64,000 bases of DNA from an uncultured OM182 clade bacterium (GTDB lineage Bacteria > Pseudomonadota > Gammaproteobacteria > Pseudomonadales > Azotimanducaceae): assembly GCA_905182025.1 (NCBI GenBank), contig CAJJAA010000023.1:80334-144333 (forward strand), read 5' to 3'. Below, in pieces: positions 27,698 to 38,223 of the stretch (the first letter of the stretch is position 1; every line of letters starts with the position of its first letter). Both the position numbers and the translations under genes were made by a program. The notes beneath the pieces are model-generated. The model had not been told where the DNA came from and made no database searches. It saw only the letters and a program-made list of their open reading frames with translations.

Positions 27698-29083
27698 ATG
27701 ACGTCGAAGAGGAGAGTTGAAGACATGAATAAAGCGATCGAAGTATGCATTCTTGCCGCCGGCAAGGGTACACGTATGAAGTCCAGTAAACCTAAAGTGC
27801 TGCACCCGATTGCGGGCCGGCCAATGCTGCGACATCTTGTTTCGACCGTTCAATCGCTAGGCATCAATAACGTTCACGTGGTTGTCGGCAGCGGCGCTGA
27901 TGAAGTAAAAAAATCGTTTCAAAATGATGACATAGATTTTGTACTTCAGCTGGAACAAAAAGGCACCGGCCATGCCGTCATGCAGGCTCTACCGCATTTG
28001 GATGAATCTAAGCGTGTGCTTATCCTGTTGGGTGATGCGCCTTTACTGAAAGCTGAAACGATTGAAAAAATGCTTAAATGCGAATGCGATTTAGGCGTGC
28101 TGACAGTGATTCAAGCCAATCCATTCAACTACGGACGGATCATCCGCCAGCACGACCAGATTATTGAGATCGTTGAAGAGAAAGACGCGGGCGACGAGCA
28201 ACGTCAAATTAGCGAGGTCAATACGGGCGTTATGATTGCAGACGTAAAAAAACTGTCTCGCTGGCTCGATAGAATTACACCGGAGAACTCGCAGGGCGAG
28301 TTGCTGTTGACTGACATTGTTAAAATGGCAAATTCGGATGGCGACGTTGTTAAAGGCATCGTCGCTGCAGATCCTATCGAGGTTCAGGGTGTTAACGATT
28401 TCGAACAACTGTCGCAACTAGAGCGATACTATCAAACGACTATTGCAAAGCAGTTGATGCAAGGTGGTGTTCACCTTATGGACCCGAACAGAATTGATGT
28501 CCGTGGTGACTTGAAGGTGGGGGCGGATTCCACAATCGATATAAACTGCATTTTTGAGGGCAACGTGTCTTTAGGTTCTAATGTTAGGGTTGGCGCGAAT
28601 TGCAAAATCATCGACAGTACAATTGCCGATAACGTTGAAATTAAACCCAACAGTATTATTGAGGGGGCATCACTCGAGGCGGGCTGTAGTGTCGGACCAT
28701 TTGTCAGGTTAAGACCCGGCGCGCAGTTAGGTCAAGATGTAGCGATTGGTAACTTTGTTGAGGTCAAGAAAACAACGCTTGGCAAAGGTTCAAAGGCAAG
28801 TCACTTGTCCTATTTGGGAGACGCCATTATAGGCGCGGGCGTTAATATTGGGGCCGGAACAATTACCTGTAACTACGATGGCGTGAATAAACACATCACT
28901 GAAATACAAGACGATGTGTTTGTTGGCTCTAACACGGCATTAGTTGCTCCTGTTGTTGTTGGACAAGGCTCTACCATTGCGGCCGGTTCCACGATAACAA
29001 AACAGATAGATGCTGATTCTTTAGCGATCGGTCGGGGTCGACAAAAAAATCTATCCAACTGGAAAGGGCCGAGGAGCAAATAG
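27698..29083 (+). CDS. glmU: Bifunctional GlmU (start likely 27725, MNKAIEVCILAAGKG)
   Basis: LAAGKGTRMKSSKPKVLHPIAGRPML; C-terminal left-handed beta helix; NFVEVKK...HLSYLGDA. Confidence 0.97.
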   Translation: MTSKRRVEDMNKAIEVCILAAGKGTRMKSSKPKVLHPIAGRPMLRHLVSTVQSLGINNVHVVVGSGADEVKKSFQNDDIDFVLQLEQKGTGHAVMQALPHLDESKRVLILLGDAPLLKAETIEKMLKCECDLGVLTVIQANPFNYGRIIRQHDQIIEIVEEKDAGDEQRQISEVNTGVMIADVKKLSRWLDRITPENSQGELLLTDIVKMANSDGDVVKGIVAADPIEVQGVNDFEQLSQLERYYQTTIAKQLMQGGVHLMDPNRIDVRGDLKVGADSTIDINCIFEGNVSLGSNVRVGANCKIIDSTIADNVEIKPNSIIEGASLEAGCSVGPFVRLRPGAQLGQDVAIGNFVEVKKTTLGKGSKASHLSYLGDAIIGAGVNIGAGTITCNYDGVNKHITEIQDDVFVGSNTALVAPVVVGQGSTIAAGSTITKQIDADSLAIGRGRQKNLSNWKGPRSK

Positions 29084-30910
29084 ATGTGTGGCATTGTTGG
29101 CGCTATAACGCACCGTCCGGTTGGCAGCATTTTACTCGAAGGCTTACAAAGGCTTGAGTACCGAGGCTATGATTCCGCTGGATTTGCGGTTCTTGATGCC
29201 GCAGGCTCGATGCGGAGACTGCGCCGCGTCGGCAAAGTACAGGCGTTAAAATCAGCTCAAGCTGAAACGCCACTCAATGGTGTGGTGGGTATTGCGCATA
29301 CTCGCTGGGCAACACACGGTAAGCCGACGGAAGAAAATGCGCATCCGCATACGTCTGGTTCGTCGGTAGCCGTTGTTCACAACGGTATCATTGAAAACCA
29401 TGCGGTCCTTCGAAAAACCCTTATAGGTGCTGGATACACCTTCGAGTCTGACACGGATACGGAAGTTGTTGCGCATCTCGTCGATCAGAAAGTAAAAGAA
29501 AAAAACGATTTACTTGAAGGCGTCAAGCTAGCGCTGTCACAACTTAAGGGTGCCTATGCTATAGCCGTACTCCATAAAGACTATCCCGATAGAATCATCG
29601 CCGCCCGCGTTGGCAGTCCATTAGTCGTTGGTCTAGGTTTTGGTGAAAATTTTATTGCGTCAGATCCGCAAGCGCTTCGTCCGGTCACAGACCGGTTTAT
29701 ATTTCTAGAAGAAGGCGAAATGGTCAGCGTTACCTGTGATGAAATATCAATTTATGGTGTTAATAGCCTATCTGTCGAAGCGCGTACCATTCAACTGGAT
29801 CGCGAGAATGATGCGACGGATAAAGGCAACTATCGTCATTATATGATCAAAGAAATCAACGAGCAGCCAGATGCTATTCGCGCAACACTGGAGGGTCGAA
29901 TAAGCGACGACCATGTTCTACCGAATATTTTTGGTGTCGGTGCTGATGAATGTTTTGCTAACACCGAGGCAATACATATCGTCGCCTGCGGTAGTAGTTT
30001 CTACACGGGCTTAATCGCTAAATATTGGTTTGAAGAATATGCAGGGCTACCCTGTCAGGTCGAGATCGCGAGCGAATTTCGTTATCGAACCGTCGCTGTA
30101 CCTAAAAATACATTGCTAGTAACAATTTCCCAGTCTGGTGAAACGGCAGATACACTCGCGGCATTAAGGGAGGCCAAAGGCCGCTATATAGCGAGCTTGT
30201 GTCTATGTAACGTGCCGAATAGTTCTTTGATGCGTGAGTCGGACTACAGTTTACTGATCAAAGCAGGACCAGAAATTTGCGTCGCATCAACGAAAGCGTT
30301 TACAACGCAGTTAGCAGACCTCTTACTGTTGGTCTTAGCGATTGGTAAGTACTGCGGTCTAGATGAAAACCTGGCGAGAGAATTGACCGCCGCCCTGCAG
30401 GGCGTCCCGGCTCTGATCGAGGCCGCGCTAAAAAAAGATACAGAGATAGCGCATCTTGCTGAACGATTTGTGGATAAAAATCACGCGCTTTTCTTGGCTC
30501 GTGGATCGCATTACCCGGTTGCGATGGAAGGGGCTTTGAAACTTAAAGAAATCTCCTACATTCATGCCGAGGGTTATCCCGCTGGCGAACTCAAGCACGG
30601 TCCGTTGGCTTTAGTTGACGATGACATGCCTGTTGTTGCGGTTGCGCCGAGCGATGACTTACTTGATAAAGTTAAGTCTAATCTTCAGGAAGTTGCGGCA
30701 AGAGGTGGTCAGTTGTTGGTGTTTGGCGATGAACATAAGTCGCAAGAAATTGACGCACAGGATCTCGTACTCATGCCTAGTTGCCATCCCAGCGTGTCGC
30801 CGATTCTATACACGATACCAATGCAGTTACTCTCATATCACGTCGCGGTTCTTAAGGGCACCGATGTTGATCAACCTAGAAACTTAGCTAAGTCTGTCAC
30901 GGTCGAATAA
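29084..30910 (+). CDS. glmS: Glutamine-fructose-6-phosphate aminotransferase
   Basis: MCGIVGAITHRPVGSILLEGLQRLEYRGYDSAG; PRNLAKSVTVE C-terminus. Confidence 0.99.
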   Translation: MCGIVGAITHRPVGSILLEGLQRLEYRGYDSAGFAVLDAAGSMRRLRRVGKVQALKSAQAETPLNGVVGIAHTRWATHGKPTEENAHPHTSGSSVAVVHNGIIENHAVLRKTLIGAGYTFESDTDTEVVAHLVDQKVKEKNDLLEGVKLALSQLKGAYAIAVLHKDYPDRIIAARVGSPLVVGLGFGENFIASDPQALRPVTDRFIFLEEGEMVSVTCDEISIYGVNSLSVEARTIQLDRENDATDKGNYRHYMIKEINEQPDAIRATLEGRISDDHVLPNIFGVGADECFANTEAIHIVACGSSFYTGLIAKYWFEEYAGLPCQVEIASEFRYRTVAVPKNTLLVTISQSGETADTLAALREAKGRYIASLCLCNVPNSSLMRESDYSLLIKAGPEICVASTKAFTTQLADLLLLVLAIGKYCGLDENLARELTAALQGVPALIEAALKKDTEIAHLAERFVDKNHALFLARGSHYPVAMEGALKLKEISYIHAEGYPAGELKHGPLALVDDDMPVVAVAPSDDLLDKVKSNLQEVAARGGQLLVFGDEHKSQEIDAQDLVLMPSCHPSVSPILYTIPMQLLSYHVAVLKGTDVDQPRNLAKSVTVE

Positions 30911-33124
30911 ATGGATGTCTCACATATTCTTGACGGGCTTAACGACCCCCAGCGTCATGCGGTTACCGCGCCTCTAGGCAGTTACCTGATTTTGGCAGGG
31001 GCCGGTAGCGGTAAAACTCGTGTTTTAACGAATAGAATTGCCTGGTTGATTCAAACGGAAGGGGCCTCTCCCTACAGTGTTCTCGCGGTGACTTTCACTA
31101 ACAAAGCTGCGGCAGAGATGCGTTCAAGAATAGAATCTTTGCTTGAGATGCCTGTGCGCGGTATGTGGGTTGGAACTTTTCACGGTATCGCACATCGATT
31201 ACTACGCACACATTGGCAGGAAGCCAAACTACCACAGAATTTTCAAATCCTTGATGGTGACGATCAGTTGCGCTTAGTCAAACGCATCATTGCTAACCTT
31301 GATCTAGATGAGAAGAAATGGCCGGCGCGCCAGGCAGTCTATTTTATTAATGGCCAGAAAGATGAAGGCTTGCGTCCGCACAACATTGAAGATTTCGGGG
31401 ATCTCTATCTAAAGACACATTTAGAGATATATCGTGCCTACGAGGATGCATGCCAACGCGGCGGCATGGTCGATTTTGCTGAATTACTGCTGCGAGCACA
31501 CGAGCTTTGGTTGAACAATCCTGAGTTGCTTGCTCACTATCAGCGCCGCTTTCAGCATCTGTTAGTCGACGAGTTTCAGGATACCAATACAATTCAATAT
31601 GCGTGGATCCGTGTGTTGGCTGGAGGTAAAGATAATATCCTTGTGGTTGGTGATGACGACCAGTCGATATATGGTTGGCGAGGCGCAAAAATTGAGAACA
31701 TTCAAAAATTTACCTCGGATTTCCCTAACAGTGAAACAATTAAGCTCGAGCAGAACTATCGTTCAACCGGGACGATTCTAAACGCGGCGAATGCACTCAT
31801 TGATAAGAACCCCGGCCGTCTTGGCAAAAATTTGTGGACCGATAGTGGTAATGGCGAACCGATAAGTCTTTATGCCGGATTTAACGAGATTGATGAGGCA
31901 CGGTATATCGTATCGCGCCTAAAAGACTGGTCTAACCAAGGTAATCCCTACAAAGAAGCAGCCATTCTCTATCGATCAAATGCGCAATCCCGTGTCTTGG
32001 AAGAGGCCCTTTTGCGCTCGCAAGTCCCTTATAGGATCTACGGCGGACAACGATTTTTTGAGCGTGCAGAGATTCGAAATGCACTAGCCTATATGAGATT
32101 GATCAGCTTTCGAGATGCCGATGCATCGTTTGAACGGGTAGTGAATACGCCAACCCGTGGTATAGGTGATAAATCTGTCGCAATGATTAGAAATGTGGCT
32201 CGAGCAGAAAATATATCGATGTGGCAAGCGTCAACCAAATTGCTATCAGGCGGTTCGCTCAAGGGTCGAGCAAGTAACGCGATACAAAGTTTTCTTGATC
32301 TCATCGAAACAATGGACAAAGCGACAGAGGAGAGTGACCTGCCGACACTTTGTAGTGTTGTTATTGAACACACCGGTTTAAAAGCATACTACGAACGGGA
32401 AAAAGGTGAACGTGGCCAAGCGAAAGTTGAAAACCTAGAAGAGCTGATTACGGCCGCGCGCAGCTACGATCCCGAAGAAGTGCATAGTTTTGATGCAGGT
32501 GATGGTGGTGAAGAAGATGCCGCCGCCGAGCAAACCGTATTGGATCAGTTTCTCGGTCACGCAGCGCTAGAGTCCGGCGAAAGTCAGAGTGATCCGCATC
32601 AGGATTGCGTCCAAATGATGACGCTACATAGCGCTAAAGGGCTAGAGTTTCCGTTGGTGTTTTTGTCCGGTCTAGAAGATGGACTGTTTCCTCATCAGAT
32701 GTCGATGGACGAACCCGGCCGATTAGAAGAAGAACGTAGGCTTTGTTACGTCGGTATCACGCGGGCGATGAAGCAACTTTATATCACTTACGCAGAATCT
32801 AGGCGTATAAATGGCAGCGAGACATATAATCGCCTATCGCGGTTTGTCACAGAGATTCCAAAGGATCTGATTCAAGAGATACGACTTAATACTGTCGTAA
32901 CGAAACCCGCTTATGCAGCGCCAGTCCAACGCAGCAGACTTTTACATGGTGACGTTGAAGGGACAAACCTTAAGCTGGGGCAACGAATCGCTCATTCGAA
33001 ATTTGGTGAAGGGGTTATCCTCAATTACGAAGGCGAGGGTAAGCAGGCCAGAGTGCATGTTAACTTCGACTCTGAGGGAAGCAAATGGCTGATGCTTTCT
33101 TATGCTAACCTCCTGCCGATGTAA
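30911..33124 (+). CDS. uvrD: UvrD-family DNA helicase (helicase II)
   Basis: ILAGAGSGKTRVLTNRIAWL; LVDEFQDTNTIQY; VGDDDQSIYGWRGA; C-terminal SKFGEGVILNYEGEG. Confidence 0.94.
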   Translation: MDVSHILDGLNDPQRHAVTAPLGSYLILAGAGSGKTRVLTNRIAWLIQTEGASPYSVLAVTFTNKAAAEMRSRIESLLEMPVRGMWVGTFHGIAHRLLRTHWQEAKLPQNFQILDGDDQLRLVKRIIANLDLDEKKWPARQAVYFINGQKDEGLRPHNIEDFGDLYLKTHLEIYRAYEDACQRGGMVDFAELLLRAHELWLNNPELLAHYQRRFQHLLVDEFQDTNTIQYAWIRVLAGGKDNILVVGDDDQSIYGWRGAKIENIQKFTSDFPNSETIKLEQNYRSTGTILNAANALIDKNPGRLGKNLWTDSGNGEPISLYAGFNEIDEARYIVSRLKDWSNQGNPYKEAAILYRSNAQSRVLEEALLRSQVPYRIYGGQRFFERAEIRNALAYMRLISFRDADASFERVVNTPTRGIGDKSVAMIRNVARAENISMWQASTKLLSGGSLKGRASNAIQSFLDLIETMDKATEESDLPTLCSVVIEHTGLKAYYEREKGERGQAKVENLEELITAARSYDPEEVHSFDAGDGGEEDAAAEQTVLDQFLGHAALESGESQSDPHQDCVQMMTLHSAKGLEFPLVFLSGLEDGLFPHQMSMDEPGRLEEERRLCYVGITRAMKQLYITYAESRRINGSETYNRLSRFVTEIPKDLIQEIRLNTVVTKPAYAAPVQRSRLLHGDVEGTNLKLGQRIAHSKFGEGVILNYEGEGKQARVHVNFDSEGSKWLMLSYANLLPM

Positions 33125-33220
33125 ACAAGTTAACCCGTTGTGTTGAGTTGGGTGGGTTAACAACGGCTCAATTTACTGAGACGAAATCAACCAGACACGA
33201 AAAATAAGAATCTGAATGAG

Positions 33221-34318
33221 GTGTATATGTTTCGACTATTGATGATAGTTGTTGTGCTGCTATTGGCAAGTTGTGGCGGCGAACAGCCAGATAGTAACGA
33301 TACCGGGGTAAAACCAACCGCAAAAACCTTTAAGTGGCGAATGGTAACAACTTGGCCAAAAAATTTACCTGGCATGGGACTCGCTCCGGAAACCTTCGCG
33401 AAGATGGTTAACATCATGAGTGATGGGCGGCTAACCGTTACCGTTTATGGCGCGGGAGAAATTGTACCGGGTTTTGGTGTTTTTGAGGCTGTGTCATTAG
33501 GCAATGTTGAAATGGGCCACGGTGCTGCTTATTACTGGAAAGGTAAAGTGCCCGTCGCACAATTCTTTACCACTGTACCTTTTGGGCTTACTGCGCAGGA
33601 AATGAATGGATGGTTGCACCACGGTGGTGGTATGGCGCTATGGGAAGAACTGTATGCACGCTATGACCTTGTCCCCATCGCTGGAGGCAATACCGGTGTT
33701 CAAATGGCCGGCTGGTTTAACAAAGAAATTAATAGCCTTGATGACATCAAAGGTATAAAGATGCGTATTCCTGGTTTGGGTGGAGAAGTCTTCAACCGTG
33801 CCGGTGGTTCAGCCATTAATTTGCCAGGTGGTGAAATATTTACCAGTTTGCAAACCGGTGTTATTGATGCGACGGAGTGGGTTGGTCCATACAACGATCT
33901 CACTTTCGGGCTGCATCAGGTTGCAAAATACTATTATTACCCGGGCTGGCAAGAGCCAGGTCCAACGCTTGAGTTCATAATCAATAAAGACGCCTATGAA
34001 CAATTGCCACCTGACCTAAAAGAAATTGTGAGAGCAGCAGCTCGAACTGTGAATGATGATTTACTCTCTGAGTACACGGCGAAAAATAACGCCGCACTTA
34101 AAGAATTAGTTGAAGTACATAATGTTGAACTTCGAAGGTTGCCCGACGATGTACTAGCGGCATTAAAAATCATCTCAGAGGAAGTCATCGCTGAGATTCC
34201 CGGTGACGATCCTTTAGCCCAGAAAATCTACAAATCCTATATCGAGTACCGAGACAGTATTGAGAGCTATCAAGACATTTCGGAGCGCGCATACATTAAT
34301 GCACGTGCGGCAGACTAG
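33221..34318 (+). CDS. TRAP transporter solute-binding protein, TakP-like, predicted lipoprotein
   Basis: Lipobox VLLLASC; WVGPYNDLTFGLHQVAKYYYYPGWQEPGPTLEFIIN. Confidence 0.88.
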   Translation: MYMFRLLMIVVVLLLASCGGEQPDSNDTGVKPTAKTFKWRMVTTWPKNLPGMGLAPETFAKMVNIMSDGRLTVTVYGAGEIVPGFGVFEAVSLGNVEMGHGAAYYWKGKVPVAQFFTTVPFGLTAQEMNGWLHHGGGMALWEELYARYDLVPIAGGNTGVQMAGWFNKEINSLDDIKGIKMRIPGLGGEVFNRAGGSAINLPGGEIFTSLQTGVIDATEWVGPYNDLTFGLHQVAKYYYYPGWQEPGPTLEFIINKDAYEQLPPDLKEIVRAAARTVNDDLLSEYTAKNNAALKELVEVHNVELRRLPDDVLAALKIISEEVIAEIPGDDPLAQKIYKSYIEYRDSIESYQDISERAYINARAAD

Positions 34319-34327
34319 CTTAGAGAT

Positions 34328-35698
34328 TTAACGAGCGAATAATAGATTCGGCAACCAGGTAGCCAGCGCCGGTTGCCAGGCGAGTAGCAGCAACATCAAA
34401 AGCTGCATACCGATGAAGGGTACAACACCCTTATAGATATCGAGCGTTTTAATTTCCTGTGGTGCTACGCCTCTTAAATAGAACAGGGCAAAACCAAAGG
34501 GTGGCGTTAGAAAAGAGGTCTGCAGATTAATGGCAATCATCACGCCGAGCCATATTGGATCAAGGCCCATCGCCAATAGCACAGGCCCTACGATTGGAAC
34601 GACGACAAATGTTATTTCAATAAAATCTAGAATGAAACCCAGCAGAAAAATTACCAACATAACAACCAAGGTCGCCATGACAACGCCGCCGCCCATCTTA
34701 TCAAACAGCTGGTGAACTAAATCTTCGCCTCCAAAACCTCGAAATACTAACGAAAATATTGAGGCGCCTATAAGGATAAAGAACACCATCGAAGTTGTCT
34801 TTAGGGTCGACTTGCCAATCTCTAGGATTTGCGATGAGTCCAACGAGCGATTTGAAAGCGCTAGTAGCAGTGCACCGGCTGCCCCAACGCCAGCCGCTTC
34901 CGTTGGGGTCGCAATACCACTCAATATCGTACCAAGTACCGCGCCAATCAGTGCCAGCGGAGGCAGGATGCTTGATATCAGTTCCGTGAGAGTTACCGGC
35001 TTGGTTTCCTTTGCAGGCGGAACCCATTGCGGCTTAAAGATAGCCAAGCAGACGATATAAATTAGGTAAAAGCCAACGAGTATTAGCCCCGGTATTATTG
35101 CGCCGGCAAAGAGGTCGCCAATTGAAATCGTTTTTGGATTGAAGATACCTAAACTTAGTTGGGCTTGCTGATACGCGTTAGATAGAACATCGCCTAATAG
35201 TACTAGCGCAATTGAAGGCGGAATAATCTGACCTAAGGTTCCCGTTGCGCAAATGGTACCGGTGGCAACGGACGGGTGATAGTTCGACTTAAGCATGATA
35301 GGCAGTGACATTAAACCCATCGTCACGACCGTAGCGCCAACAATCCCAGTACTGGCAGCCATCAACATTCCGACAAGCGTTACGGCGATACCCAAACCAC
35401 CGGGTAACTTGCCAAACAGCCGACCCATAGAATCGAGCAGCCGCTCGGCAATTTTGGATTTCTCCAATATGACCCCCATGAGAATAAACAGCGGTACGGC
35501 TACGAGTGTTTGATTACTGATGATGCCGAACAGCCGATTTGGTGTCGCGAGCAAAAAACTGGCATCGAAGGTACCGCTGATGATTCCGAAAGCAGCCGCG
35601 ATAAGTGCTGTTCCACCGAGCGTTAGTGCAACGGGATAACCCAGTAGCAATATACAGAAGACCGCACCGAACATGATGAGCGCAGCATACTCACCCAT
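34328..35698 (-). CDS. TRAP transporter large permease (DctM family)
   Basis: 456 aa multi-TM; VPLFILMGVILEKSKIAERLLDSMGRLFG; PPSIALVLLGD; DFIEITFVVVPIVGP. Confidence 0.94.
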   Translation of the reverse strand: MGEYAALIMFGAVFCILLLGYPVALTLGGTALIAAAFGIISGTFDASFLLATPNRLFGIISNQTLVAVPLFILMGVILEKSKIAERLLDSMGRLFGKLPGGLGIAVTLVGMLMAASTGIVGATVVTMGLMSLPIMLKSNYHPSVATGTICATGTLGQIIPPSIALVLLGDVLSNAYQQAQLSLGIFNPKTISIGDLFAGAIIPGLILVGFYLIYIVCLAIFKPQWVPPAKETKPVTLTELISSILPPLALIGAVLGTILSGIATPTEAAGVGAAGALLLALSNRSLDSSQILEIGKSTLKTTSMVFFILIGASIFSLVFRGFGGEDLVHQLFDKMGGGVVMATLVVMLVIFLLGFILDFIEITFVVVPIVGPVLLAMGLDPIWLGVMIAINLQTSFLTPPFGFALFYLRGVAPQEIKTLDIYKGVVPFIGMQLLMLLLLAWQPALATWLPNLLFAR

Positions 35699-36278
35699 TT
35701 GCTTGACCTGGTGCTGGCGTTCTATTGTCGGTTGATCGATTGTTGCTTGGCGCTATTGGGTATAACAAGATGCAGAGGCTTTTCAGCAACTCCGAAATAC
35801 CTTGTAGAATGATAAAAATGGCGGTGATTGGAATGAGTGTTTTGAGTAGATAAAGCCCGCCAAGCCCTCCTGCCTCGGCAGATGATTCTCTTAAAGACCA
35901 TGAAAAAGCCACATAGTCATAGCTAGTCCATAGTATAAAAAGCGCCAATGGAAATAAGAACAAGAGTGTGCCAATCAAATCGACAACCGCTCGATAGCGC
36001 GGTCCGAATCTTTGATAGAGAATGTCAACACGGACGTGCCCACCGAGATTCATTGTGTATGCGATGCCCAACAGTAGCGTTGTACCATGGAGATACATCA
36101 CCGATTCTTGAATTTGAATGGCGCCGACGTTAAACAGATAGCGAGCAATAACCACAGCGCAGGTGAGAAGCATCATTACAAGCAGAAAGGGCGCAACAAC
36201 GCTACCCGTCCAGAGACTGATACGATCGATGACGATTATTGCCTTGTTAGCGACGTGGTAAAATGTAGCCAATCCCAA
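35691..36278 (-). CDS. TRAP transporter small permease (DctQ family)
   Basis: Four predicted TMs, MYLHGTTLLLGIAYTMNLGGHVRVDILYQR; 8-nt overlap with the DctM gene. Confidence 0.93.
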   Translation of the reverse strand: MGLATFYHVANKAIIVIDRISLWTGSVVAPFLLVMMLLTCAVVIARYLFNVGAIQIQESVMYLHGTTLLLGIAYTMNLGGHVRVDILYQRFGPRYRAVVDLIGTLLFLFPLALFILWTSYDYVAFSWSLRESSAEAGGLGGLYLLKTLIPITAIFIILQGISELLKSLCILLYPIAPSNNRSTDNRTPAPGQANG

Positions 36279-36347
36279 ACTCCTCCAGAACCTGCGGCAT
36301 AAATTTCAAATCACGAAATACTAACATGCCTGCAAGTCGAGTATTCG

Positions 36348-37253
36348 TTACTGGCTGCCTTGATCCGCAGGAAAGTTTGCGCTGTCCTGTCCTGGCTGCA
36401 CAAAACGGCTAAAAGCGGCGCTTAATGTTTCGTACACGGGTCGCTTGTCACCAAGTTCACGGCCATCGATCATCGCGACGGGAATCAGTTCAGCACCCGT
36501 ACCTGTCAAAAAGCATTCATCAGCTGTGTACAGATCATATGGCGCTAGTAGCGATTCGGATACGGGTATGCCATGCCGTGTGGCCAGTTCAATGATCGCG
36601 TTTCGTGTTATCCCATCAAGAGCACCCTCACTTGTTGGTGGTGTTTGCAGTTGACCATTCTTGACAATAAACACATTGTCCGCCGTACCTTCTGCCACGC
36701 GACCGAGGCGGTTGAGTAAAATTGCTTCGTCAGCGCCAGCGACATTAGCCTCTTGTCGGGCAAGAATTTGCGTCAAATAATTCAGGCTCTTTATGCGCGG
36801 GTCGAGTTCATCGCTGCTCATGCGCCGCGTGGATGCAATAATCACTCGAGCGCCGGCATCTCTTATGTGGTCTGGGATCATGCTGAGTTCTGCGACGATG
36901 ATGATCGTTCTGGGTGAATGGCAATTAGCAGGGTTCAAACCTAAATTTCCTACACCGCGGGTAACAATGAGGCGGATATATCCATTCGACAATTTGGATG
37001 CCTGAACTGTTCTGTATAGCGCCTGCTCCACCTCCGATCGAGGCATTGGCAGAGCAAGGTCAATCGCCCTGGCGGAATCCTCTAACCTTCGTAGGTGAGC
37101 ATCCAATTTAAAGATCTTTCCAGCGTAAAACCGTAGGCCTTCGAAAACACCATCGCCGTAGAGTAAACCATGATCCATAACGGAAATGGTGGCGTCTTTT
37201 TCCTCGCATAATTGTCCATCAAGGGAAAATGCTTGCATATCGGACTTCCTCAA
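36348..37253 (-). CDS. PLP-dependent class IV aminotransferase (branched-chain / D-amino acid type)
   Basis: VMDHGLLYGDGVFEGLRFYAGKIFKLDAHLRRL; IKSLNYLTQILARQEA; AEGTADNVFIV. Confidence 0.92.
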   Translation of the reverse strand: MRKSDMQAFSLDGQLCEEKDATISVMDHGLLYGDGVFEGLRFYAGKIFKLDAHLRRLEDSARAIDLALPMPRSEVEQALYRTVQASKLSNGYIRLIVTRGVGNLGLNPANCHSPRTIIIVAELSMIPDHIRDAGARVIIASTRRMSSDELDPRIKSLNYLTQILARQEANVAGADEAILLNRLGRVAEGTADNVFIVKNGQLQTPPTSEGALDGITRNAIIELATRHGIPVSESLLAPYDLYTADECFLTGTGAELIPVAMIDGRELGDKRPVYETLSAAFSRFVQPGQDSANFPADQGSQ

Positions 37254-37295
37254 TTCATATATTTTTGGCCAGCCTAAGGACTGACCGTCTATTTT

Positions 37296-38192
37296 TTAAC
37301 TATCAGCGTTGAATACATCTCTGAGTTTTTCATACTGCTGTCCAAACCTTGCTAGCATTGCGGGTTCAAGGAAGCGAGTGACCTTGGTGATGTAAACATC
37401 ATGTTTTACGTAATCTTCAGCGACGGTAACGAATGCAGTATTTTTCGACCATGAGGCATCAACACCGCCTGCTTTCTCAAAATTGGCAATCAGTACGGCA
37501 TTGCTATCGGTGACAAGGGTTAACCCTCTGCCGCCTTTTTCCTCGTAGAGTGTTTTCTCTTCAGGGTGATGATAGGTGGCGCCGATATTTCTCGTTGGCT
37601 TTCCGAAATGTACCAAAGCGATTTTGATACCGCGTGATTCAGCTTTTAGTAACGCCTGCTCTAACCAATCAAGTTCTTGCGGCCAACAGGATAAGAGGAT
37701 GTTAGTTCGGCTTTGCCTCACCATTTCAATCGCCTTGTTCTGGATTTGATTTTCATCCGCGAGTGGCCAAATGAAATCGCTTGGGACCTCGTGAGTGATT
37801 TTCTCTAACAGGGGCAATAGCTGGCTTGTTTGAGAAACAGCGGATTCTCGTATCTGCTCTGAGAAATCATAAGGGTGCAAAGCGACGTACTGTTGACCGT
37901 GTTCCGTAGCCGATAGGGTAGGCTGGACGATTCCTTTTGACATCAAACGGTTAAGCGTTTCGTAAATTTTTGAGGACGGCACAGTCGATTGTTTGGCGAC
38001 CTCATAGGCTGTAGCGGGCTGACAGGCCAATAAACCAAGGTAAGTTTTTGCCTCATAAGCTGTAAAGCCGAGCCTTTGAATGATGGCTATTGCTTCATCT
38101 GTTTGTTGCATTGTTTGTTTCGCTCTGGACATCTTGGTCAAACCAAGACAGCTTTTCTCGTTTTGAGGTGAAGTGGACTCGCTATTTGCCAC
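37296..38192 (-). CDS. TrmB-like transcriptional regulator (start possibly 38132)
   Basis: N-terminal wHTH: LGFTAYEAKTYLGLLACQPATAYEVAKQSTVPSSKIYETLNRLMSKGIV; C-terminal TrmB-type effector region. Confidence 0.85.
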   Translation of the reverse strand: MANSESTSPQNEKSCLGLTKMSRAKQTMQQTDEAIAIIQRLGFTAYEAKTYLGLLACQPATAYEVAKQSTVPSSKIYETLNRLMSKGIVQPTLSATEHGQQYVALHPYDFSEQIRESAVSQTSQLLPLLEKITHEVPSDFIWPLADENQIQNKAIEMVRQSRTNILLSCWPQELDWLEQALLKAESRGIKIALVHFGKPTRNIGATYHHPEEKTLYEEKGGRGLTLVTDSNAVLIANFEKAGGVDASWSKNTAFVTVAEDYVKHDVYITKVTRFLEPAMLARFGQQYEKLRDVFNADS

Positions 38193-38223
38193 TCGCCGCT
38201 GCTGATTATTCTTAGGTGCTACC

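Noticed and set aside
27868-27885. CACGTG in glmU (gttcacgtggttg) as a third parS
   Set aside because: Flanks do not match the parS half-sites at the correct spacing.
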